From: an uncultured Acetatifactor sp.
Lineage (GTDB): Bacteria > Bacillota > Clostridia > Lachnospirales > Lachnospiraceae
Length of the DNA: 26,082 nt
Direction of reading: 5' to 3'
NCBI GenBank assembly: GCA_910585805.1
Contig: CAJUFB010000008.1
Location: forward strand, 72,372-98,453
Position 1 is the first letter of the stretch. Each line of letters begins with the position of its first letter. The position numbers and the translations under genes were made by a program. This document shows positions 1 to 6,496 of this stretch, one piece after another. Below the pieces are notes generated by a model that searched no databases, was not told where the DNA came from, and saw only the letters and a program-made list of their open reading frames with translations.

Positions 1-70
1 GCCGGAAATTCTCTGCCATGCCATGGTACTGGAAGGGGCATATGCGGGACTTTATATAGGAGAAAACAGC

Positions 71-682
71 ATGGAGCAATTTTTTCAGGTTGGCATCATC
101 ACTTCTGCACATGGCGTACACGGCGAAGTAAAGGTATATCCCACCACAGACGACGCGAAGCGTTTCCGGCGTCTGAAGGAAGTGATCGTCAGAAGGAATC
201 CGGCACAGGAGGCTTCCGGCAACCATTCAGCATCCCGGACAGCATTGAAAACATCCGGAATCTCCGAAAATACGAATGTAGATACACGGGAAAACATCAG
301 CGAAGAGACCCTGGAAATAGAGAGCGTCAAGTTCTTCAAGCAGTTTGCGATCCTGAAATTCAAGGGAATAGACACAATGGAAGCTGCTGAGAAATACCGG
401 AAATGCTCCCTGATTGTTCCCCGGAGCAATGCTGTGAGACTGTCCAGGGATGAATACTTTATTGCCGACCTCATAGGACTGACAGTACAGGATGAAGACG
501 GTACGGAAATCGGTATCTTAAATGACGTGATAGAAACAGGCGCGAATGATGTATACGCAATCCGGCTTCATGACGGAAGAGAATTTTTGCTGCCTGCCAT
601 TAAACAATGTGTGCTCGAAGTGGACGTGGAAAACGGGTTTATCAGAATACACATTTTGGAAGGATTATTGGACGAAGCATAA
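71..682 (+). CDS. rimM: RimM, 16S rRNA processing / 30S maturation factor
   Basis: RimM binds ribosomal protein S19 and the 30S head during small-subunit assembly. The N-terminus (FFQVGIITSAHGVHGEVKV, residues 4-22) is the typical RimM opening. The PRC-barrel half follows, with YFIADLIGLTV and a late RDFLLPAI-type stretch (here REFLLPAIKQCVLEVDV). The start at 71 is chosen because TAGGAGA lies 8-14 bases upstream and the RimM motif begins at once; the frame is open further 5' but without family-like sequence. The protein is 203 aa, longer than the usual 165-175, because residues about 42-80 form a hydrophilic, low-complexity insertion between the two domains. The stop (TAA, 680-682) shares one base with the trmD start, so the two genes are translationally coupled. 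The first 70 bases of the window hold no gene I can support. Confidence 0.93.
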   Translation: MEQFFQVGIITSAHGVHGEVKVYPTTDDAKRFRRLKEVIVRRNPAQEASGNHSASRTALKTSGISENTNVDTRENISEETLEIESVKFFKQFAILKFKGIDTMEAAEKYRKCSLIVPRSNAVRLSRDEYFIADLIGLTVQDEDGTEIGILNDVIETGANDVYAIRLHDGREFLLPAIKQCVLEVDVENGFIRIHILEGLLDEA

Positions 683-2229
683 TGAGTGCAGTGATATTTC
701 ATGTATTGACCCTGTTTCCCGAGATGGTGATACAGGGCTTAAGCCCCAGCGTCATCGGAAGGGCCTGGGAGAAAAAGATTATCTCTCTGAACGCGGTAGA
801 TATCAGGGACTATACGACAGACAGACACAGAAAAGTGGATGATTATCCCTACGGCGGCGGAGCGGGAATGCTGATGCAGGCGCAGCCTGTCTACGATGCC
901 CACAGGGCGGTGACGGGCGGGAGAAAGGTCCGGACGATTTACGTGACGCCTCAGGGAACCCCTTTTACCCAGGCAAAAGCGCGGGAACTGGCGAACGAGG
1001 ACGAACTTGTCTTCCTCTGCGGCCATTACGAAGGCATTGATGAGCGGGTGCTGGAGGAAATTGTGACGGACTACATTTCCATAGGCGATTATGTACTCAC
1101 GGGAGGCGAACTTCCCGCCATGGTGATGATCGATGCCATTGCAAGGCTGATCCCCGGGGTGCTGGGCAACGACATTTCGGCGGAAGAAGAGAGCTTTTAC
1201 AATGACCTGCTGGAGTATCCCCAGTATTCCCGTCCAGAAGAATGGCGCGAAAAAAGGGTGCCTGAGGTACTCTTGTCCGGTGATCATAAAAAAGTGATGC
1301 AATGGCGTCTGGAACAGGCCAGACAGCGCACTGCCGAAAGACGCCCTGATCTATATGAAAGATACCAGGAAAAGCAGCTGCTGATCAGAAAACTTGGCAG
1401 ACATAAACGAAACAATATCCATCTGATGGAAAGCCTGGAGAGAGGATGTGCGGAAGTACTGTATTCCGAAACGGAACCAGCGCATTGGGCGGAAGAAGCC
1501 TGTGCTGAGACAGGAAATCGTATTGAGGCAGGAAAGCATACGGCGGAAAAAAGTCATACTGCGGCAGAAAAGCATTCTATGAAAGAACAAAATTCCGCTG
1601 AAATCTCAATACTGCTGTATGACCGCAGCTGCAAAACCTGCATGGCGCTTGCCGCGAATACGGCTTCCGGCAAGATCATAGCGGAGAAGCTGCCGGAAGA
1701 CACGGAGATGGTCATTGTATCAGAGTCATTTCTGAGAGAACTTTTAATAAAGCGAGGTTACAAGGTTCTCGGCTCCTATAGTCAGATGCTGTATACCAGA
1801 AAAGAAACGCTGTCCGTGAAGCATAAAGAAATCCGTCCGCTTACCATGGAGCATTTTCCCTATGTATGCTGCTGGTACTGCAGTGACGATAAATGCAATC
1901 CCGGTATTGACGATGTATATGTCAGGGAGCGGATCCAGGCGGGAGCCATGTACGGCGCTTTCATGGAAGGACGCCAGGTTGGATTTGTGGGTATCCATTC
2001 AGAAGGAAGCCTTGGCATGCTGTTTGTGGAGGAAGCTTTCCGCAGGCAGGGAATTGCGGCGTCTCTTGAGGCTTACGCAGTAAATCGAATGCTGGAAAGG
2101 GGATGGACGCCATATGGGCATATATCAGTGGGGAATATCGCATCCGAAAAGCTTCAGGAAAAACTGGGTTTCTATAAAGCCGAAAAAACTTTCTGGTGGA
2201 TGGAAAAAACACTTGCAAATAGCACTTGA
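682..2229 (+). CDS. trmD: TrmD tRNA (guanine37-N1)-methyltransferase fused to a C-terminal GNAT acetyltransferase domain
   Basis: Residues 1 to about 245 are a complete TrmD, the SPOUT-class knotted enzyme that uses SAM to make m1G37 and prevent frameshifting. Visible motifs are MSAVIFHVLTLFPEM (1-15), YGGGAGM (57-63), LCGHYEGIDERV (112-123), the knot segment SIGDYVLTGGELP (133-145) and VPEVLLSGDH (193-202). TrmD normally stops near residue 240-250. Here the frame runs on through a hydrophilic linker (about 256-305, with a near-repeat HTAEKSHTAAEKHS) into about 200 more residues. The final part is a GNAT domain: MYGAFMEGRQVGFVGIHSEG, the acetyl-CoA loop RRQGIA (454-459) and VGNIASEKLQEKLGF (483-497). 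The whole is 515 aa. The start overlaps the rimM stop (TAATG). No good internal ribosome binding site was seen before the GNAT part, so one polypeptide is expected. The acetylation substrate is unknown. Confidence 0.93.
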   Translation: MSAVIFHVLTLFPEMVIQGLSPSVIGRAWEKKIISLNAVDIRDYTTDRHRKVDDYPYGGGAGMLMQAQPVYDAHRAVTGGRKVRTIYVTPQGTPFTQAKARELANEDELVFLCGHYEGIDERVLEEIVTDYISIGDYVLTGGELPAMVMIDAIARLIPGVLGNDISAEEESFYNDLLEYPQYSRPEEWREKRVPEVLLSGDHKKVMQWRLEQARQRTAERRPDLYERYQEKQLLIRKLGRHKRNNIHLMESLERGCAEVLYSETEPAHWAEEACAETGNRIEAGKHTAEKSHTAAEKHSMKEQNSAEISILLYDRSCKTCMALAANTASGKIIAEKLPEDTEMVIVSESFLRELLIKRGYKVLGSYSQMLYTRKETLSVKHKEIRPLTMEHFPYVCCWYCSDDKCNPGIDDVYVRERIQAGAMYGAFMEGRQVGFVGIHSEGSLGMLFVEEAFRRQGIAASLEAYAVNRMLERGWTPYGHISVGNIASEKLQEKLGFYKAEKTFWWMEKTLANST

Positions 2230-2241
2230 ATATGCTAAGAT
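2213..2241 (+). promoter_or_regulatory. Probable sigma-A promoter for rplS
   Basis: TTGCAA (2213-2218), a 17-base spacer and TAAGAT (2236-2241), with an extended -10 TG at 2233-2234. The -35 lies in the last codons of trmD. Transcription would start near 2248 and give rplS a leader of about 168 nt, so L19 could be made independently of rimM-trmD. Confidence 0.55.
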
Positions 2242-2277
2242 TTTAATGTTGTGAAAAAGGTGGTCCTCTGTTACCAG

Positions 2278-2333
2278 GGAACTTTGTTCCAGGAACTTCG
2301 TTTTCGGAATTTCGTTCCTGAAAATTCCGTTTT
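2278..2333 (+). repeat. Degenerate 14-bp tandem repeat in the rplS leader
   Basis: Four consecutive 14-base units can be read: GGAACTTTGTTCCA (2278), GGAACTTCGTTTTC (2292), GGAATTTCGTTCCT (2306) and the weaker GAAAATTCCGTTTT (2320). Because the units are GGAAC...GTTCC-like, they can also pair with each other, for example GGAAC-TTT-GTTCC at 2278-2290 and AGGAAC...GTTCCT at 2291-2319. A further dyad, ATGGA...TCCAT, lies at 2335-2352. This may be an autoregulatory leader for L19 or simply slippage; no T-tract terminator follows. Confidence 0.6.
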
Positions 2334-2415
2334 CATGGAGTTTGATTTCCATAAACGGTACATCCGGAACGGAAAATCGGTATTAAGAACATCTAATTTA
2401 TAAAGGAGGCTCATA

Positions 2416-2763
2416 ATGAGTGACATTATCAGAGAGATTGAGGCAGCGCAGTTAAAGGAGAAGGTTGATGACTTCAATGTAGGTGACACTGTAAAGGTGT
2501 ACGGTAAGATCAAGGAAGGCAACCGCGAGAGGATTCAGGTATTTGAAGGCATTGTCCTGAAGAGACAGGGCGGAAGCAGCCGTGAGACTTTCACTGTCAG
2601 GAAGACTTCCAACGGTATCGGCGTTGAGAAGACATGGCCGGTACATTCCCCCAATGTGGAGAAGATTGAGGTGGTCAGAAGAGGTAAGGTAAGGCGCGCG
2701 AAGCTGAACTACCTGAGAAGCCGTGTCGGTAAGAAGGCAAAGGTAAAAGAAGCCGTAAAATAA
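2416..2763 (+). CDS. rplS: Ribosomal protein L19
   Basis: L19 is a 50S protein at the interface with the 30S subunit. The 115-aa length is standard, and the sequence is near-canonical throughout: FNVGDTVKVYGKIKEG, RIQVFEGIVLKRQGG, ETFTVRKTSNGIGVEKTWP and the basic tail RRAKLNYLRSRVGKKAKVKE. The start at 2416 has a strong AAGGAGG seven bases upstream. It lies 186 bp after trmD, with its own promoter and structured leader, and is closed by a terminator immediately downstream. Confidence 0.98.
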   Translation: MSDIIREIEAAQLKEKVDDFNVGDTVKVYGKIKEGNRERIQVFEGIVLKRQGGSSRETFTVRKTSNGIGVEKTWPVHSPNVEKIEVVRRGKVRRAKLNYLRSRVGKKAKVKEAVK

Positions 2764-2773
2764 GCGGACAGGA

Positions 2774-2802
2774 GGGCAATTACTAGGGTAGTTGTCCTTT
2801 TT
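2774..2802 (+). terminator. Intrinsic terminator after rplS
   Basis: A 10-bp stem (GGGCAATTAC with GTAGTTGTCC, two G-T pairs), a TAGG loop and a five-T run. It separates rplS from the first signal peptidase gene, although partial readthrough is plausible because the next gene begins 57 bases later. Confidence 0.8.
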
Positions 2803-2859
2803 ATGTATAAAAGGAGTATAAAGGAGTGGCCTGAGTGTCATTTCGGATCAGGAAGATAT

Positions 2860-3441
2860 ATGGCGAAAAACAAGGGGCTCAGCTTTTATAACCGGAAAAA
2901 GAGGAAAGTCAATGCGGCTCATGTGAAAGAGCTCTTCAGCTGGCTGTTCGGGATCGTGGCGGCTGTTTTTATCGCGGTTGTACTGAACATATTCCTGGGA
3001 GTAACCACCAATGTGGTGGGCGTGTCCATGGAACCCACCCTGTATAACGGACAGAGGATCTATATCAATTCCTTTCTCTACCTGATATCGTCTCCAAAGA
3101 GAGGAGATGTGGTGGTATTTCTGCCAAACGGTAACGAACATGCACACTACTATGTCAAACGTGTGGTTGCGGTTCCGGGGGACAGTGTGCTGATCAGCAG
3201 CGGAATTCTGTATGTGAACGGCGAAGAAAGTCCCTGGGTTACGGAAAAGCTGGCGGACGCCGGGATCGCGGCAAATGAATTTACGGTACAGAACGGTGAA
3301 TATTTCTGTATCGGGGACAATCCGGGCAACAGCGAGGACAGCCGTTCTCCCAACATCGGGCCGGTGAGGGAAGCGGATATAATAGGAAAGGTTTGGTTCC
3401 ATGCTTCCTGCGAGGAGCTTGGCATGGGCTTTGTAAAGTAG
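2860..3441 (+). CDS. lepB: Type I signal peptidase (first of three)
   Basis: A membrane-anchored Ser-Lys protease that cleaves signal peptides from exported proteins. After a basic N-terminus there is one transmembrane segment (about residues 28-47, LFGIVAAVFIAVVLNIF). Catalytic Ser56 lies in GVSMEPTL, Lys100 in YYVKRVVAVPGDSV, and the box E motif GDNPGNSEDSR follows near residue 155. It is 193 aa, normal for Gram-positive enzymes. The start at 2860 is preferred (TCAGGAAGA just upstream); an in-frame ATG at 2803 sits in the terminator T-run. This copy is clearly diverged from the next two (for example GDNPGNSEDSR against GDNRNNSTDSR) and ends two bases before rbgA, so the two are co-transcribed. 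Confidence 0.93.
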   Translation: MAKNKGLSFYNRKKRKVNAAHVKELFSWLFGIVAAVFIAVVLNIFLGVTTNVVGVSMEPTLYNGQRIYINSFLYLISSPKRGDVVVFLPNGNEHAHYYVKRVVAVPGDSVLISSGILYVNGEESPWVTEKLADAGIAANEFTVQNGEYFCIGDNPGNSEDSRSPNIGPVREADIIGKVWFHASCEELGMGFVK

Positions 3442-3443
3442 AG

Positions 3444-4283
3444 ATGAATTATCAATGGTATCCTGGTCATATGACAAAAGCAAAGCGTATGATGCAGGAA
3501 AATATAAAATTGATCGATCTGATCATCGAACTGGTGGATGCCAGGATCCCCCTGGCCAGCCGCAACCCTGATATTGACGAACTGGGAAAGGGCAAGTCCA
3601 GGATCGTGCTTCTGAACAAGTCGGATCTGGCGGATGAAACCTGGAATCAGCAGTGGATCAAATGTTTCGAAGCAAACGGAGCGCATGTTCTGGAGATGAA
3701 TGCCAGAAGCGGAGCCGGTGTCAAGGCGATCAACGGACTGGTGCAGAAGGCATGTGCGGAAAAGATAGAGCGGGATCGGAAGCGCGGCATCATAAACCGT
3801 CCGGTCAGGGCCATGGTAGTGGGGATCCCCAACGTTGGGAAGTCCACTTTTATCAATTCATTTGCGGGCCGGGCCTGCGCCAGAACAGGGAATAAGCCAG
3901 GTGTCACGAAAGGAAAGCAGTGGATCCGCCTGAGCAGCAGGCTGGAGCTTCTGGATACGCCGGGAATCTTATGGCCGAAATTTGAAGACAATGCTGTGGG
4001 AATGCATCTGGCTTTTATCGGTTCCATGAATGATGAGGCGATGATCGTTGAGGAGCTTGCCTGCGATCTGCTGAAAAGCCTGCGGGCCCTGTATCCGGAT
4101 TCCGTAACCGGACGGTATGGGATCACATGGAGCGAAGAGCCTGCTGTTACATTGGAAGAAATCGCCCGCAGCAGAGGATGCTTTTTAAAGGGAGAGAGTC
4201 TGGATCTGAAGAAGGCTTCCGGCATATTGCTGGATGATTTCCGCAGCGGACGTCTGGGAAGGATGACACTGGAGCATCCCTGA
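3444..4283 (+). CDS. rbgA: RbgA (YlqF), ribosome-assembly GTPase
   Basis: A circularly permuted GTPase needed late in 50S subunit assembly. The permuted order is visible: G4 NKSD (58-61) comes before G1 GIPNVGKS (127-134) and G3 DTPG (171-174). The family N-terminus MNYQWYPGHMTKAKR and the switch region GNKPGVTKGKQW are intact. It is 279 aa, close to the roughly 282 aa of B. subtilis RbgA, with a C-terminal helical domain that would contact the 50S. The start at 3444 lies two bases after the lepB stop. Its place next to rplS and rnhB matches the B. subtilis order rplS-ylqF-rnhB, with signal peptidase genes inserted on both sides. Confidence 0.96.
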   Translation: MNYQWYPGHMTKAKRMMQENIKLIDLIIELVDARIPLASRNPDIDELGKGKSRIVLLNKSDLADETWNQQWIKCFEANGAHVLEMNARSGAGVKAINGLVQKACAEKIERDRKRGIINRPVRAMVVGIPNVGKSTFINSFAGRACARTGNKPGVTKGKQWIRLSSRLELLDTPGILWPKFEDNAVGMHLAFIGSMNDEAMIVEELACDLLKSLRALYPDSVTGRYGITWSEEPAVTLEEIARSRGCFLKGESLDLKKASGILLDDFRSGRLGRMTLEHP

Positions 4284-4453
4284 ATGATGCAGTGCGCAGG
4301 ATCAAAAACATATCAGGATTCAAGACCAACAAACCGGGGATTGCCGGCAGCTGCCGGACGGCAGTCCGGGCAGCTCAATGAACCGCGGACTCGGTTTGAA
4401 AATATGCTTACAGACACCGGAAGGCGGCTGTGGATAAATCAGGAGAAGGAACA

Positions 4454-4999
4454 ATGAATAAGGTAATGAAAGAGATGATAAGCACTCTGGTCTATCTGCT
4501 GGGTGTTTTGTGTCTGACGTGGCTGGTGATTACTTTCGTTGGACAGCGGACGGAGGTAGATGGTTCTTCTATGGAACCCATGTTATCCAACGGAGATAAT
4601 CTGATCGTAGATAAGATTACTTACAGGTTCCGGGATCCGCAGAGATATGACATTATTGTGTTTCCGTTTAAATATCAGGAGAATACTTATTACATCAAAC
4701 GGATCATCGGACTTCCGGGAGAGACCGTTCAGATTGACGAACAGGGGAATATTTATATCGACGGGGAAGTGCTTCCGGAAAATTATGGGAGGGAGATCAT
4801 CCGGCCCGATACCGTGGGAATTGCCACAAACCCCATTGTACTTGGGGAGGAAGAATATTTTGTCATGGGGGACAATCGCAATAACAGTACCGACAGCAGG
4901 ACAGAGATCGTAGGAAATATCAAGCGGGAAGACATTATCGGCAGAGCCTGGGTGCGGATCTGGCCTTTGAATAAGATCGGCATCCTGAAGCATCAGTAG
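4454..4999 (+). CDS. lepB: Type I signal peptidase (second copy)
   Basis: Same enzyme class as the copy at 2860, with all motifs: one N-terminal transmembrane segment (about residues 11-30), Ser39 in VDGSSMEPML, Lys82 in YYIKRIIGLPGETVQI and MGDNRNNSTDSR. The start at 4454 is set by AGGAGAAGGA immediately upstream; an in-frame ATG at 4430 would add eight residues but lacks a site. It is 181 aa, exactly the length of the next gene, with which it shares 128 of 181 residues (71%) by ungapped comparison. The 170-bp gap after rbgA contains a perfect 14-bp palindrome (4344-4357) but no terminator I can support. Confidence 0.94.
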   Translation: MNKVMKEMISTLVYLLGVLCLTWLVITFVGQRTEVDGSSMEPMLSNGDNLIVDKITYRFRDPQRYDIIVFPFKYQENTYYIKRIIGLPGETVQIDEQGNIYIDGEVLPENYGREIIRPDTVGIATNPIVLGEEEYFVMGDNRNNSTDSRTEIVGNIKREDIIGRAWVRIWPLNKIGILKHQ

Positions 5000-5053
5000 C
5001 GGACGGCTGCGGTTTGCGGCAAGACCGGAAAGGATAATGAGGAGAATTTGACC

Positions 5054-5599
5054 ATGAATAAGAAAATGAAGGAGCTTACAGGTGATTTGCTCTATGTGCT
5101 TGGTATTGTGTGTGTCGCCCTGTTGATTATTACTTTTGTGGGACAGAGGACGAATGTGGATGGCTCTTCCATGGAACCCATGCTTACAGACGGTGACAAT
5201 CTGATTGTAGACAAATTGACATACCGGTTTCGGGATCCGGAGAGATTTGATGTGATCGTATTTCCGGTAGAACAGGATCATAACAAAAAATACATCAAGC
5301 GCATCATCGGCCTTCCCGGGGAGACAGTGCAGATAGATACGGAAGGAAATATCTATATTAACGGCGAGATCCTGAAGGAAAACTACGGCAGGGAAGCAAT
5401 TAGTCCTGACACCATAGGAAGAGCTGCAGAGCCGGTTGTCCTGGGTGAAAATGAATATTTTGTGCTGGGGGATAACCGCAATCACAGTTCTGACAGCCGG
5501 AGAGAGAGCGTGGGAAACGTCAGCCGGGATGATATCATCGGCAGAGCCTGGGCTCGCATCTGGCCTCTGAATAAAGCATGCTTTATCAAACATCAGTAG
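5054..5599 (+). CDS. lepB: Type I signal peptidase (third copy, tandem duplicate)
   Basis: A tandem paralogue of the gene at 4454: same 181-aa length, same Ser39/Lys82 catalytic pair, and the same GDNRNHSSDSR box. Differences cluster in the transmembrane segment, in residues 72-80 before the catalytic Lys, and near the C-terminus, which may shift substrate preference. ATG at 5054 is preferred over the TTG six bases earlier because GAGGAGA lies eight bases upstream of it. The 3' end carries a perfect 16-bp palindrome (5571-5586) followed by a perfect 12-bp one (5601-5612); neither has a T-run, so I do not call a terminator. Confidence 0.94.
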   Translation: MNKKMKELTGDLLYVLGIVCVALLIITFVGQRTNVDGSSMEPMLTDGDNLIVDKLTYRFRDPERFDVIVFPVEQDHNKKYIKRIIGLPGETVQIDTEGNIYINGEILKENYGREAISPDTIGRAAEPVVLGENEYFVLGDNRNHSSDSRRESVGNVSRDDIIGRAWARIWPLNKACFIKHQ

Positions 5600-5692
5600 T
5601 CATAAGCTTATGTTGAGGGCGGTGCAGGCTGTGTGGTTTGTCGCTGCGCCGGCCTGAACGGGAATATGACAGGGGACAGCGGGGGAAAGAAA

Positions 5693-6487
5693 ATGATAAG
5701 TACGGTTGAGATAAAGAAGATTCTTCAGGCAGCATCTGTAGAGGAGCTGCCTGAATTTATAAATACCTACAGAGCAGATGAGCGCCAGGGAGTCAGAAAG
5801 CTGGTGGAGACGGCGTCAAAGCGTCTGGCGGCTCTGGAAACGGAAAAGACCAGGGTCGAGGGGCTGTGTACATATGAGAAACAATATGCGGAATATGATC
5901 TGATCTGCGGAGTGGATGAGGTGGGAAGAGGTCCCCTTGCGGGTCCTGTGGTGGCAGGCGCGGTGATACTTCCCAAAGGTTGCCGTATTTTATATATAAA
6001 TGATTCCAAGCAACTCTCCGAAAAAAAGAGAGAAGAACTATATGCGGAGATCACGGAAGCGGCCGTCTCCTGGGCAGTGGGATGCGTATCTCCGGTACGC
6101 ATAGACGAAATCAACATTCTCCAGGCCACATACGAAGCCATGCGGGAAGCCCTGGGCAAATTAGAACCTGCGCCGAAGCTTTTGCTGAATGACGCGGTTA
6201 CGATTCCAGGTATATCCATTCCGCAGATACCCATTATCAAAGGAGATGCAAAAAGCATCTCCATAGGAGCCGCCAGCATTGTGGCCAAAGTCACCAGAGA
6301 CAGGATGATGCTGGAATACGATAAGATCTATCCGGAATATGGTTTCGCGGAGAACAAGGGCTACGGCAGCCGGAAGCATATCGCAGCCCTGCAGAAATAC
6401 GGTCCCACCTCCATCCACAGAAAGACGTTTATCAAGAATTTCGTGCCAGACCTGGGTGCGGTGGGGGAGGATATGGAACTGGAATAG
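5693..6487 (+). CDS. rnhB: Ribonuclease HII
   Basis: Cuts the RNA strand of RNA-DNA hybrids and removes misincorporated ribonucleotides. The catalytic carboxylates sit where expected: Asp75-Glu76 in CGVDEVGRGPLAGPVVAGA, Asp167 in LLNDA and Asp203 in TRDRMM. The late motif GYGSRKHIAALQKYGPTSIH is also present. The roughly 70-residue N-terminal extension (EIKKILQAASVEELPEFI and on) resembles that of Bacillus RNase HII. The start at 5693 is chosen for GGGGGAAAG upstream and agreement with the family; the frame stays open to a GTG at 5633. Its TAG stop is part of the ribosome binding site of the next gene, so the two are coupled. Confidence 0.96.
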   Translation: MISTVEIKKILQAASVEELPEFINTYRADERQGVRKLVETASKRLAALETEKTRVEGLCTYEKQYAEYDLICGVDEVGRGPLAGPVVAGAVILPKGCRILYINDSKQLSEKKREELYAEITEAAVSWAVGCVSPVRIDEINILQATYEAMREALGKLEPAPKLLLNDAVTIPGISIPQIPIIKGDAKSISIGAASIVAKVTRDRMMLEYDKIYPEYGFAENKGYGSRKHIAALQKYGPTSIHRKTFIKNFVPDLGAVGEDMELE

Positions 6488-6496
6488 GAGGCAAAA

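Noticed and set aside
4583..5593. Minus-strand open frame (336 codons) across both duplicated signal peptidase genes
   Set aside because: It is internally repeated only because the two sense genes are duplicates; it is a shadow.
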